DNA of 64,000 bases. It comes from Deltaproteobacteria bacterium. GTDB taxonomy: Bacteria > Myxococcota_A > Polyangia > HGW-17. Both the position numbers and the translations under genes were made by a program. Location: contig JAFGWM010000032.1 in the NCBI GenBank assembly GCA_016937155.1, positions 1 through 64,000 of the forward strand, given 5' to 3'. The notes beneath the pieces are model-generated. The model searched no databases. It had not been told where the DNA came from and saw only the letters and a program-made list of their open reading frames with translations. Every line of letters begins with the position of its first letter. Positions within the stretch are counted from its first letter, which is position 1. This document shows positions 1 through 8,588 of this stretch, in pieces.

Positions 1-37
1 ACGGGCCACTGTGTGGGAGAGTAGGACATCGCCGGGA
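1..37 (+). rRNA. 5S ribosomal RNA, 3' end only
   Basis: The first 37 bases match the conserved 3' arm of bacterial 5S rRNA: the loop E/helix IV stretch GTGTGGGAGAGTAGGACATC followed by the closing helix I strand GCCGGG. The rest of the gene lies outside the window. A run of eight T follows at 38-45, as expected for transcript release at the end of an rRNA operon, although I see no separate terminator hairpin in what is shown. The strand is given by the match. Confidence 0.85.
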
Positions 38-90
38 TTTTTTTTATTTAAAACAAGGGCATACTCAGAATATAAACGCCAATTCTAATA

Positions 91-178
91 CTCATCACCT
101 CCCTCACGGAAGTAAGATCACCTTTGCGCCGATGGCAGGGCAAAGGGAGTGATGGGAGTACGTTCACTGCGAGATGTG
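91..178 (+). pseudogene. Probable decayed 5S rRNA copy
   Basis: Just downstream of the true 5S end, bases 105-133 (ACGGAAGTAAG ... TTTGCGCCGATGG) resemble the loop B/helix III to helix II part of 5S rRNA, where ACGGAAGTTAAG and GCGCCGATGG are near-universal. A GGGAGTAC...CTGCGAGA stretch at 154-173 resembles the following GGGAGAC...GTGAGAGT part. The flanks CATCACCTCCCT (93-104) and AGGGAGTGATG (144-154) can pair with one bulge, which an intact 5S would not do in this way. I read it as a degenerate second 5S copy; a chance match is possible. Confidence 0.45.
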
Positions 179-222
179 TCATAAAGGCAGACGGAATTAA
201 CGTGGTTAATTGGAGAGGTTAT

Positions 223-654
223 TTAATAATAGCATCTGATATGTTGAGTAAATCCATTATCGTTGGTGTTGCTACCCCAAGTTGTACCAAACCAGGTTGC
301 TCTCGGAATGGAAGAATCGCATGCGTAATAAACTTCAAAAGTACTGGATCCAGTGAGATAATAGCAAAAATTAGCATGTCTAGTAAAATGACTTTCAGTG
401 GTGGACCAGATTGGACCACATGTTACACCATTCGGGAAATAGAGATCTTCCACAGTAAGGTTTTGACATTCAGTGTAAGTTTCGTTTGTATCTACTGAAG
501 TGCAGGTAACTGTTTTGCCTTCTATAATCTGACTTGTTTTAAAACTGAATTGGCCTGGATTCCCGTTGCACACATAAGAGGTGTTGTCGACCTCCGTGGC
601 ATCAAGAGTACCATCTTTATCATCTATCAATACCGGTTTCAATTTTCTGTCCAC
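223..654 (-). pseudogene. Out-of-frame 3' part of the tandem-repeat lipoprotein gene
   Basis: This reading frame continues the lipoprotein gene at 620-1660 after a 4-base insertion. From about 620 downward it encodes the rest of the sixth repeat (DATEVDNTSYVCNG) and then a unique cysteine-containing C-terminal region of about 110 residues. That region contains WSTTESHFTRHANFC and ends in QHIRCYY. The ATG at 654 is only a chance codon inside the out-of-frame repeat and has no ribosome site. Restoring the frame would join both parts into one protein of about 478 residues. The tail therefore looks like the lost C-terminal domain of that lipoprotein, perhaps its surface or ligand-binding end. It would be made only by frameshifting or after a reverting slip. 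Confidence 0.6.
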
Positions 655-1570
655 CGTAAGTACAGTTAGTACCCCATGCTTCAGTTGTTACACTAACAAG
701 AGAAGTTAATCCATCATTGCCATCTGTACCATCAGTTCCGTTACACACATAAGAGGTGTTGTCGACCTCCGTGGCATCAAGAATACCATCAGCATTATCA
801 TCAATACCGGTTTCGATTTTCTGTCCACCATAAGTACAATTAGTGCCCGGAGCTTCAGTTGTTACACTAACAAGAGAAGTTAATCCGTCATTACCATCTA
901 TACCATCAGTGCCGTTACACACATAAGAGGTGTTGTCGACTTCAGTGGCATCAAGAATACCATCAGCATTATCATCAATACCGGTTTCAATTTTCTGTCC
1001 ACCGAAAGCACAATTAGTGCCCGAAGCTTCAGTTGTTACACTAACAAGGGAGTTTAATCCATCATTACCATCTGTACCATCAGTACCGTTACATACATAG
1101 GTGGTGTTGTCGACTTCAGTGGCATCAAGAATACCATCAGCATTATCATCAATACCGGTTTCGATTTTCTGTCCACCATAAGTACAGTTAGTATCCGGAG
1201 CTTCAGTTGTTACACTCACAAGAGAAGTTAATCCATCATTACCATCATTGCCATCTGTACCATCAGTACCGTTACACACATAGGTGGTGTTGTCGACTTC
1301 AGTGGCATCAAGAATACCATCAGCATTATCATCAATACCGGTTTCAATTTTTTGTCCGCCATAAGTACAGTTAGTACCCGGAGCTTCAGTTGTTACACTA
1401 ACAAGTGGTGATGATGTGTTAGTACCATCAGTTCCATTACATACGTAGGTGGTGTTATCGACTTCAGTGGTATCAAGAATACCATCAGCATTATCATCAA
1501 TACCGGTTTCAATTTTTTGTCCGCCATAAGTGCAGTTGGCTCCTGGAGCTTCAGTTGTTACACTCACAAG
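562..1570 (-). repeat. Six tandem coding repeats of about 174 bp
   Basis: Six head-to-tail copies, about 58 codons each, of a unit running LVSVTTEAPGTNC, then YGGQKIETGIDDNADG, then EVDNTTYVCNG, and closing with a TDGNDG linker. Copies differ by few bases, so they probably expanded recently and can recombine. Length varies only in the Gly-Asp-Asn linker (TDGTNTSSP in the first, an extra NDG in the second). The sixth copy carries the frame-breaking insertion at about 620-628. Confidence 0.9.
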
Positions 1571-1660
1571 TGATGAATTTCCGTCACTTCCATTAGAACT
1601 GCTGCAAGATATTATGAGTCCGGAAGTTATGAATAAAAAAAGATAACTGAATTTGATCAT
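620..1660 (-). CDS. Tandem-repeat lipoprotein (DUF7151-like repeats), frame broken
   Basis: The start is the ATG at 1660, preceded by AAGGAG about 7 bases upstream; the in-frame codon at 1705 lacks such a site. The product has a signal peptide ending in lipobox IISC (Cys19), so it should be anchored to a membrane. It then carries five complete repeats of about 58 residues with two cysteines each (the NC of TNCTYGG and the C of YVCNG) and a DDNADGILD stretch resembling a calcium-binding loop. The repeats look like the DUF7151 type (GGxxIDxGxDxNxxGxLDxxEV...YVCNG) found in deltaproteobacterial surface proteins; I name it from memory and the function is unknown. The sixth repeat runs into a stop after GID because of a 4-base insertion, so the 346-residue product lacks the unique C-terminal domain encoded at 223-560. 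Confidence 0.75.
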   Translation of the reverse strand: MIKFSYLFLFITSGLIISCSSSNGSDGNSSLVSVTTEAPGANCTYGGQKIETGIDDNADGILDTTEVDNTTYVCNGTDGTNTSSPLVSVTTEAPGTNCTYGGQKIETGIDDNADGILDATEVDNTTYVCNGTDGTDGNDGNDGLTSLVSVTTEAPDTNCTYGGQKIETGIDDNADGILDATEVDNTTYVCNGTDGTDGNDGLNSLVSVTTEASGTNCAFGGQKIETGIDDNADGILDATEVDNTSYVCNGTDGIDGNDGLTSLVSVTTEAPGTNCTYGGQKIETGIDDNADGILDATEVDNTSYVCNGTDGTDGNDGLTSLVSVTTEAWGTNCTYGGQKIETGIDR

Positions 1661-1822
1661 GATTTTCTCCTTTTGTAGGTTAGCGTTACGGATACCCTTC
1701 GGCACTTTGAAAAAATAGTTTAGACGTTTTAATCATTTTCCAAATTATATGTTCTGAACTTGTAGGGTATAGATAAAAATGTTATGCAGACACGGTCCCG
1801 ATTGCTCAAATGAGGTGTTAAA

Positions 1823-2962
1823 ATGTCAATGGATATCTATGCTGAATCTCTAAAATCCTTTCTTGAACCTGTATGGCGATATGTTGATGATGAGCGCATA
1901 AGTGAAATTCTTATAAATGGCCCGGATAGTATTTGGGTTGAAATGAAGGGAACTTTATATAAAACAAAAGCAAAGTTTACACCTGATGGATTACTTGCAG
2001 CTGCAAGAAATATTGCCCAGTATGTTGGCCGAGTTATAAATGATGACCGTCCGAGGCTTGATGCAAGACTACCGGATGGTTCCAGAATTCACGTTGTTCT
2101 TCCACCTATTGCCAGATGCGGTACTATTGTATCAATTCGAAAATTCTTCCCTGGTGGATTGACTATTGATCAGATGATTAGTTTCGGGTCCATAACAAGT
2201 GAATGTGCTAGATTTATTGAAGCATGTGTTTTGGCAAAAGAAAATGTTGTTGTCAGTGGTGGTACCGGTTCGGGTAAAACAACTCTGTTGAATGTGGTAT
2301 CAAACTATATACCGAACAATGAACGTATCATTACCATTGAGGATAGTGCGGAACTTCAGTTGTCACAGGATCATCTTGTTCCACTAGAGAGCAGACCAGC
2401 TGATGAACAGGGAAGAGGCGCTGTGACAATGAGGGATTTGCTTCATTCTTCACTGCGACTTCGACCTGATCGTATTGTAATCGGTGAGGTTCGAGGTGGT
2501 GAAGCTTTTGATCTTTTGCAGGCAATGAATACAGGTCATGGTGGTAGTATGTGTACTACTCACGCTAACACCCCGAAAGAAACTCTCGCAAGGATTGAAT
2601 CTCTAGCACTTTTCAGTGGAATAGAGCTACCTCTTGTGGCAGTCAGAGCGCAGGTCGCGGCGGCAATTCATGTGGTAATATCATGTGCAAGATTCAGTGA
2701 CGGTTCAAGAAAGGTTACTCATGTGAGCGAAGTTCTTCCTTTGAATGAAAAAGGTGAGTACAGAGTTCAGGATATCTTTATTTATAATCAGACTCATAAG
2801 GATGAAAACGGGAAAATTCACGGTTATCATACCCCTACTGGAATACTGCCAAGAATTCAAAGAAAACTTCTGGCTAACGGTTTTGAAGATATGACAGATG
2901 ACTTTTTCACACCTGGTACATATGGTCTTGAACCTCCAAAATACTTTGAAGATGGTAAATGA
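1823..2962 (+). CDS. cpaF: CpaF/TadA-family secretion ATPase (solitary)
   Basis: A PulE/VirB11-superfamily ATPase that would power pilus assembly or secretion from the cytoplasmic face of the inner membrane. The 379-residue protein has an N-terminal domain with ISEILINGPDSIWVE, typical of CpaF, then Walker A GGTGSGKT (residues 146-153), an acidic box IEDSAELQL, Walker B RIVIGEVRG (about 217-224) and the His box TGHGGSMCTTHAN (about 237-249). All catalytic motifs look intact. The ATG at 1823 has GAGGTG 6 bases upstream. About 40 residues beyond the usual end are not recognisable. No TadB/C, CpaB/C/E, pilin or peptidase gene lies nearby, so its partners must be elsewhere or it works in another system. 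Confidence 0.85.
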   Translation: MSMDIYAESLKSFLEPVWRYVDDERISEILINGPDSIWVEMKGTLYKTKAKFTPDGLLAAARNIAQYVGRVINDDRPRLDARLPDGSRIHVVLPPIARCGTIVSIRKFFPGGLTIDQMISFGSITSECARFIEACVLAKENVVVSGGTGSGKTTLLNVVSNYIPNNERIITIEDSAELQLSQDHLVPLESRPADEQGRGAVTMRDLLHSSLRLRPDRIVIGEVRGGEAFDLLQAMNTGHGGSMCTTHANTPKETLARIESLALFSGIELPLVAVRAQVAAAIHVVISCARFSDGSRKVTHVSEVLPLNEKGEYRVQDIFIYNQTHKDENGKIHGYHTPTGILPRIQRKLLANGFEDMTDDFFTPGTYGLEPPKYFEDGK

Positions 2963-3061
2963 TAATACTCAGGGGATTTTTGTGCAGTGATTTATCTTAT
3001 GCATGTAGCATAGCTGAAAATGTGAAAAAATAACCCAGTGTGAAAATACGATACACTTAAA

Positions 3062-3093
3062 TATAGCTTTTTTAGTAGAAAAAAGTTGCTATA
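3062..3093 (+). terminator. AT-rich hairpin after the cpaF-like gene
   Basis: TATAGCTTTTTT (3062-3073) can pair with AAAAAA (3079-3084) and, after a 3-base bulge, GCTATA (3088-3093), leaving a 5-base loop. It may mark the 3' end of the upstream transcript, but the stem is poor in G+C. The same gap holds a perfect 7-base inverted repeat ATATCAG/CTGATAT at 3122-3140, a possible regulator site, and a small GCCC-TCT-GGGC hairpin at 3184-3194 directly before the ribosome site of the next gene. Confidence 0.25.
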
Positions 3094-3207
3094 CACATAC
3101 TTTGCCTGTAATTTCCACCTGATATCAGTCAGGCTGATATTTGGATCAAAAATTGCTTAAAACACCCCGGTTTTTGAAATTTTGCCCTCTGGGCTTTGAG
3201 GAATAAA

Positions 3208-4560
3208 GTGACTATAAAAGAAAATTATCTGAGAGCAGCAAGTGAGTCTCTGGCAAGACTCGATAATTCATATTCTTATTTTCCGGAAGAGGATACTCCG
3301 GTATTTGTAAAGGGCAAGGGAGTCAGATTATATGATCCCGATGGAAATGAATATCTTGATATGGTTTCCGGCTATGGAGCGCTTAATCAGGGACATACAC
3401 ATCCTAAAATTGTTGCATCCTTGCTGGCTCAGGCAAATCGTCTGACTCACACAAGCGCCACCCTCAGTGATGTTAAAGTGGAACTGGCTGAGAAACTGGC
3501 TACTCTCAGTCCTATTCCCAACACTAAAGTACATTTTGATCTTGGTGGAGCCAGGGTTGTTGAAGGGGCAAAGATTCTTACTAGAGCTTATACCGGAAAA
3601 TCCAAGGTTATTTCATTTCAGAACTCATTCCATGGAAGATCAACAGGTTCTTTATCACTTTACAATGCCGATACATTTCAGCATCTTTTCAATTCTCCCA
3701 GAGATTATTACAGTGCTCCATATCCTTACTGTTACAGGTGTCCTGTTGGTCTGAAAAAGGAAAGCTGTAATTTTGAATGTCTCAAGGGTGTTTATGAGAT
3801 ACTCGATAACAATAATGATATTGGTGGAATAATTGTCGAGCCAGCTCTTGGAGCCAGAGGTTATATAGTTCCCCCAAAGGGATTTTTCAAAAAACTCCGT
3901 AGAATTTGCGATAAATACGGACTTCTGTTTATTGATGATGAAATACAGATGGGTTTGGGCAGACTTGGAACAATGTTCGCCTGTGAATATTATGAGACGG
4001 TTCCTGATATTATTTTACTTTCCAAATCAATTGCAGGAGGTATGTGGCCGCTGAGTGTCATACTTGGAAGGAAAGAAATAATGGAGCGTATACGCCCGGG
4101 GACTCTGGGAAGTACGTTTGCTGGAGCTCCACTGGGTTGTGCCGCCGGTCTTGCCGCAATTGAAGTTATTGAGGAAGAAAAACTCTGTGAGAGAAGCAGA
4201 GACCTCGGTGTATATTTTATGGAAAAACTCAATGAGAGATTTTCAGAGTATTCAATTGTCGGAAATATTGATGGTATAGGACTGGGGATAGGTATTGAAC
4301 TTGTACTCCCGAATGGGGAACCCGCCACAGAAGAAGCACAGATGCTTCAGTTAACAGCTTTAAGGAATGGTCTGCTGCTTCAAAGAGGTGGTCCTGCAAA
4401 GAATATCATCAATTTGATTCCTGCACTTGTTATAACCAAGTCTGAGATAGATGAGGCTATAGACAGAATTGAAGAAAATCTTATAAAAGTACTTCATGAA
4501 CCTGAAATAATTGAACATATTTCTTCAGTTAAATCCTCCAGTGACAGCGAAGTTGTTTAG
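3208..4560 (+). CDS. Class III PLP-dependent aminotransferase
   Basis: A fold-type I aminotransferase of the class III family (4-aminobutyrate, ornithine and acetylornithine aminotransferases), transferring an amino group to a 2-oxo acid in the cytosol. I place the start at the GTG at 3208, 7 bases after TGAGG; an in-frame TTG at 3196 would overlap that site. The 450-residue product shows the N-terminal DPDGNEYLDMVSGYG, the cofactor region FHGRSTGSLS, the IDDEIQMGLGRLGTMFA motif and the Schiff-base lysine in LLSKSIAGGM (about Lys273). A PYPYCYRCP...CNFEC insert adds four cysteines near residues 175-191. The phosphate-binding stretch reads LGGARVVEGA where NSGSEANE-like sequence is usual. The substrate cannot be told. 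It stands alone, 124 bases before a MATE exporter. Confidence 0.85.
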   Translation: MTIKENYLRAASESLARLDNSYSYFPEEDTPVFVKGKGVRLYDPDGNEYLDMVSGYGALNQGHTHPKIVASLLAQANRLTHTSATLSDVKVELAEKLATLSPIPNTKVHFDLGGARVVEGAKILTRAYTGKSKVISFQNSFHGRSTGSLSLYNADTFQHLFNSPRDYYSAPYPYCYRCPVGLKKESCNFECLKGVYEILDNNNDIGGIIVEPALGARGYIVPPKGFFKKLRRICDKYGLLFIDDEIQMGLGRLGTMFACEYYETVPDIILLSKSIAGGMWPLSVILGRKEIMERIRPGTLGSTFAGAPLGCAAGLAAIEVIEEEKLCERSRDLGVYFMEKLNERFSEYSIVGNIDGIGLGIGIELVLPNGEPATEEAQMLQLTALRNGLLLQRGGPAKNIINLIPALVITKSEIDEAIDRIEENLIKVLHEPEIIEHISSVKSSSDSEVV

Positions 4561-4684
4561 TCATCTTCATAGGATGTTTTAGGCGCTGTCAATTATCTTT
4601 TCGTATTGTTGCTATCATTTCTTTACTTAAAATTATCTTTGTTCTAAAAACCATTGGTCTAGTGTGTCTTTTCAGGAAGTGAAT

Positions 4685-6100
4685 ATGTCTTCAACTACCA
4701 ATGAACTACGAACAAAATGGAAATCAATTTTCAGTTTTGACTGGATTTTATCAAAAGAAATTATTTTTATTGCTGCTCCGGTTGTGGGGGCAATGCTTGC
4801 TCAGGCTCTTGTAAATCAAGCAGATTCAATTATGGTGGGAAGACTTCCTGCTTCCGATAGTGTTCCTGGTCAAAGTGCTGTAGGTCTCACAGTAAAAATT
4901 CTCTGGGCAATAGGTGGCTTTTTAAGTGCTATTGCTGTGGGCACACAGGCAATTACCGCAAGAAGAAATGGAGAACACAATCCCCATGCGGCAGGAAATG
5001 TTCTGTCAAGTTCTCTTACAGTTGCTGTAATTACCAGTGGTGTGGCTTCGGTTATTGGTTTTATTCTGGGTCCTGAAATTCTGAGAATCATCAGTGGAAA
5101 TGATCCCGAAATAATGCGTGTGGGAGCACCATTTATCAGAATAAGACTTCTTGGAATATTTACCATGGTTGTAACAACATCATATAAAGCATTTTTTGAT
5201 GGACTTGGGAAAACCACTGTTCATTTCTATGCCTCTATTTTGATGAATGCAACAAATATATTGCTTAACTATATGTTTATATATGGAAAATTTGGAGCTC
5301 CAAGATGGGGAGTTCATGGTGCTGCAACTGCCAGTGTTCTGTCAACAGTGGTGGGTCTTGGAGTGATGGTATATTTCAGTGCTAAAAAAACAAATTATTC
5401 CACTTACAGGTATTATAAGAAATCCAGTATCAGGTCTTCAGTGATGTGGAGTATAGTAAAACTTTCTCTTCCATCAGGTATAGCTACCTTTTTACTTATG
5501 GGTGGATTTCTAATTGTTGACTGGGTTGTAGGCGGTATAGGCACTGGAGAAATGAGAACAATTAATCAGACCGCTAACCAGATTATTATCACAATAATGA
5601 TGCCATTTCTGATGACATGTGTGGCCTTTGGTACAGCGACTTCAACTCTTGTGAGTAGATCCCTAGGAGAAAAGGATACAAGAAAAGCTGAACGATATGG
5701 ATGGGAGAGTGTTAAAATCTGGGGAGGTGTGATGCTTGTTCTCGGGTTACTTGTGGGGATATGGCCTGAGATACTTATTAAACTGTTTAACTCCAGTGAA
5801 GTGCGACTTGTTGAAGCAGCCAGTGGTCCTCTCAGAGTTATAGGATTCATGCTTCCTGTTGCAGCAATGGGAGTTGTCCTGATGCAGGCACATTTCGGAG
5901 CTGGGAACACACTGTTCGTTATGATAGTCGAATTTGTTAGTCAGTTCCTCGTTCTTATACCTATGAGTGTGATTCTTGGAAGAGTGTTGAAACTTGGTCT
6001 TATAGGCGTGTGGGGTCCTATAATTATATACATTTCAATGATTGCATTTTTAATGACAATCACTTTTTTCAGAGGAAAATGGAAAAAAATAAAGATATAA
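4685..6100 (+). CDS. MATE-family multidrug/metabolite exporter
   Basis: An inner-membrane antiporter of the multidrug and toxic compound extrusion family, driven by Na+ or H+. The 471-residue protein has about twelve hydrophobic segments in two similar halves; the first includes AAPVVGAMLAQALVNQADSI, the MATE hallmark, and ALVNQADSIMVGRL. The start is set at the ATG at 4685, which follows AGGAAGTG; an in-frame GTG at 4664 is less likely. Length and topology are normal for the DinF/NorM type. The preceding gene encodes an aminotransferase, but 124 bases separate them and no shared role is evident. Substrate unknown. Confidence 0.9.
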   Translation: MSSTTNELRTKWKSIFSFDWILSKEIIFIAAPVVGAMLAQALVNQADSIMVGRLPASDSVPGQSAVGLTVKILWAIGGFLSAIAVGTQAITARRNGEHNPHAAGNVLSSSLTVAVITSGVASVIGFILGPEILRIISGNDPEIMRVGAPFIRIRLLGIFTMVVTTSYKAFFDGLGKTTVHFYASILMNATNILLNYMFIYGKFGAPRWGVHGAATASVLSTVVGLGVMVYFSAKKTNYSTYRYYKKSSIRSSVMWSIVKLSLPSGIATFLLMGGFLIVDWVVGGIGTGEMRTINQTANQIIITIMMPFLMTCVAFGTATSTLVSRSLGEKDTRKAERYGWESVKIWGGVMLVLGLLVGIWPEILIKLFNSSEVRLVEAASGPLRVIGFMLPVAAMGVVLMQAHFGAGNTLFVMIVEFVSQFLVLIPMSVILGRVLKLGLIGVWGPIIIYISMIAFLMTITFFRGKWKKIKI

Positions 6101-6125
6101 AAGTTGTAATAAAACTGTAATATAT

Positions 6126-6138
6126 TGACAACTTGTCA
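6126..6138. promoter_or_regulatory. Perfect palindrome overlapping a TTGACA box
   Basis: TGACAA-C-TTGTCA is a perfect 6-1-6 inverted repeat, and its left arm overlaps the ideal -35 hexamer TTGACA at 6125-6130. No good -10 follows at the usual distance, so the promoter itself is uncertain. The site lies 26 bases before the lipoprotein gene starting at 6164 and could bind a dimeric repressor. Confidence 0.25.
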
Positions 6139-6163
6139 CTGAATACATTGTCCATTTTGAACC

Positions 6164-6895
6164 ATGAGATATTTTAAGTATTTAATTCCATTAGTTTTAA
6201 CTTTGTTAATTTTTTCCGGAGGCTGTCTGAGAAAGAGAACCTGGAGTATACCCTCATCGGCACATCTTCACTATGAGATTGAGATTGAGAAAAATACAGG
6301 TGAAACAACAGCATTCAGTTATGCTATAACTGATAAGGAAGTCCTGATAAAATTAAAGAAAACTAAAAAATGTAATGAAAATCAGTATGCTGTGGAATCC
6401 TTGAGTATGATTGAGACTGTTCAGTATCCACTTAGCAGATATTATTTTATGATTGGAGCTGTTTTGGCTTCTCTTTCTCTGCCTTCCTATTATATGGCAT
6501 TTTTTCAAAGTGAGGGAACATCAAGTGCTGTTCAGGCAGGAATAGGTACAGGTGTGTTCCTTGCCCCCGGTATAATTTTGGGAAGTTATGGATTTTTAAA
6601 AATGAGTGAGGAGAAAACCGAAAAAAATCATATCGGGAACACCAGAAGAAAAATTAAAACCAGGGAATATATATGTGGAAGTGGTGCCGTTAAAAGTTCC
6701 AGTAGAGTAGAAATTCTTACAGGAACAGGTCATGAAATTATTGGAAAAACAAATAAAAAGGGTGAAATAAGTTTTGTTATTTCCAGATATGAACCACTGC
6801 AGAATGAGAAAAATAAATATAAATATTTTGAACTTGTGGTTGATGGAATATCAATAGGCAAAATTAAACTTGGAAATATTCCTTCAAAAAAATAG
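6164..6895 (+). CDS. Putative lipoprotein, unknown function
   Basis: A 243-residue protein with a lipoprotein signal: basic N-terminus, hydrophobic segment and lipobox FSGGC (Cys21). It is probably membrane-anchored outside the cytoplasm. Two further hydrophobic stretches at about residues 93-115 and 123-145 (MIGAVLASLSLPSYYMAFF and AGIGTGVFLAPGIILGSYGFL) suggest a transmembrane pair in the middle. The C-terminal part has short beta-like segments (EILTGTGHEIIGKTNKKGEISFVI) like a small carboxypeptidase-regulatory-type beta sandwich, an inference. No ribosome site is visible before the ATG. I do not recognise the family. Confidence 0.65.
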   Translation: MRYFKYLIPLVLTLLIFSGGCLRKRTWSIPSSAHLHYEIEIEKNTGETTAFSYAITDKEVLIKLKKTKKCNENQYAVESLSMIETVQYPLSRYYFMIGAVLASLSLPSYYMAFFQSEGTSSAVQAGIGTGVFLAPGIILGSYGFLKMSEEKTEKNHIGNTRRKIKTREYICGSGAVKSSSRVEILTGTGHEIIGKTNKKGEISFVISRYEPLQNEKNKYKYFELVVDGISIGKIKLGNIPSKK

Positions 6896-6983
6896 TTCAT
6901 TATATCCGATTTTTAGTATGTCAGCTTGCATTGATCCGGAAAAAATAGGAAATTAACTGGGTTGCCAGATATGGGGGTTTGAA

Positions 6984-8579
6984 TTGGAAACCATAGATAT
7001 TAGCGGTCAGATCCTGGAACTTGAAGAGGATTATCATAAAAAGCCATGGGATAAGAAACTCATATTACTTCTGATTGATGTATATCAGGAGAATAATATG
7101 TGGGATAAACTTATTGATATGCTTAAAAGATTGGCAGAACTGGAGACAGATGGAAATCTGAAAGCTGGATATTTCAATACAATTGGTCAAATATTTCAAT
7201 TCGAAACAGGAAGTGAACTTGACGCTGTTGATTATTACAATAGAGCTTTGGATGAAAATATCCATATTTCAGGTTCTTATCATAATCTGGTGAATCTTCT
7301 TACATCCAGAGAAAACTGGTTTCTTCTGGAGAGAAATATTAAACGCATGATAACCAGAATTGAGAAAAAGGATCCTGGTAACCATGCTGTATTATTCAAT
7401 CTTTATTATGATCTTGGGGATATTCTTTACAAAAACAGAAATGAAATAGTTCAGGCTGTTGGTGCATACAAGAAATCTCTGGAATATTCACCAGGAGATT
7501 CTCATGTAAAGAAAGACTTATCTGTAATATTTGAACAGCACAATGAAACCTTTCTTGATGATGCAATCTCCCTTTGTGAAGAAATTTCAATAAATACTCC
7601 ACGTGATCCTGATAATCTGGCCAGACTTTTCCGGTTGTATCAGAAGGCTGCTCGTTATGATGAAAGCTGGTGTGTGGCTTCTTTACTCAATTCTCTTGGA
7701 AATACAGATAAATTTACCCGTGATTACTTTGAACGTTATAACACCTCCAGTTCAATCCCATGGAAAAACTTTTCCGGAAATGGTGAATTTGAAAAATTCA
7801 TCTGGAAAAATCCCGGAGATGAGTTTATTGAACCATTGTTTATTATTCTTGCAACAGTTATGGCGGAGAGATTCAGTAAGCCGTGGAAGAAATCCGGTTT
7901 AAGAAAGGAAAACGCAGAAGTTTTTACTCCTGATTCACCAATGTTTACAAGTATTTTCAATAAAATATCTGAAATACTTCTAAAAATGCCTGTAAAACTT
8001 TTTCTTGTTCCTGAACTCGAAGGAGGAATTACCAGAGGAATTGTCAGAGATGATGACAATTCTATTATCCCCGTGGTCAGTGTTGGGGGTGATATGCTTT
8101 CAGGATTATCGGAAAAGGAGCTGGTGTATCATATTTCCAGAGAACTTTTTTACTATCATCCACCAAGATTTTTAATGAAAATAATGGGTTCTCTCAGTGA
8201 GTTATATGGTTTGCTTTTAGGTTCAATCAGATTCGCAGATAAAAACTGTGTTCTGGATGGGGATGAAGAAGTAATTCAAACCATGGCATCCATGATAGAA
8301 TCCTTTATTTCACCGGAAACAGCTTCAATACTTGAATCAGTGGTGAAAAAAATGATATCTGAAACAGGAATACCTTCTTTTCAGAATTACCTGTACAGGA
8401 TTGAGGCTTCTTCTATACGTGTCACCCATGCACTCATAAATGATCCGGCTGTATCCCTGAAACTTCTGGACGATTCCCAGTTAATTGCTAAAAATCAGGC
8501 TGAGAATATACTGATTTCATTTTTAATCAGTGAAAAATATTTTCAGTTCAGGAAAAATTCAGGTATTTCTATTGTTTAG
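6984..8579 (+). CDS. TPR protein with degenerate peptidase-like C-terminal domain
   Basis: A 531-residue cytosolic protein with no signal peptide. The first 230 residues are TPR-like helical pairs (GYFNTIGQIFQFETGSELDA, YYDLGDILYKNRNEIVQAVG). Residues about 330-420 (VPELEGGITRGIVRD... LSEKELVYHISRELFYYHPPRFL) resemble the TPR-plus-domain proteins of myxobacteria. There the LSxxELxxxxxRxLxYxxPxxFL segment looks like an M48 peptidase helix that has lost its HExxH zinc site, and no HExxH is seen here. I start at TTG 6984, about 8 bases after GGGGG; no better start lies close. It leads a tight run with the flavoprotein, ABC-F and SEC-C genes. Likely a scaffold rather than an enzyme. Confidence 0.7.
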   Translation: METIDISGQILELEEDYHKKPWDKKLILLLIDVYQENNMWDKLIDMLKRLAELETDGNLKAGYFNTIGQIFQFETGSELDAVDYYNRALDENIHISGSYHNLVNLLTSRENWFLLERNIKRMITRIEKKDPGNHAVLFNLYYDLGDILYKNRNEIVQAVGAYKKSLEYSPGDSHVKKDLSVIFEQHNETFLDDAISLCEEISINTPRDPDNLARLFRLYQKAARYDESWCVASLLNSLGNTDKFTRDYFERYNTSSSIPWKNFSGNGEFEKFIWKNPGDEFIEPLFIILATVMAERFSKPWKKSGLRKENAEVFTPDSPMFTSIFNKISEILLKMPVKLFLVPELEGGITRGIVRDDDNSIIPVVSVGGDMLSGLSEKELVYHISRELFYYHPPRFLMKIMGSLSELYGLLLGSIRFADKNCVLDGDEEVIQTMASMIESFISPETASILESVVKKMISETGIPSFQNYLYRIEASSIRVTHALINDPAVSLKLLDDSQLIAKNQAENILISFLISEKYFQFRKNSGISIV

Positions 8580-8588
8580 GAGAAAGTA

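Noticed and set aside
124-498. Reading frame on the plus strand opposite the lipoprotein tail
   Set aside because: It lies within the reverse strand of the repeat lipoprotein gene's unique end and the 5S remnant, has no ribosome site and no protein-like composition.
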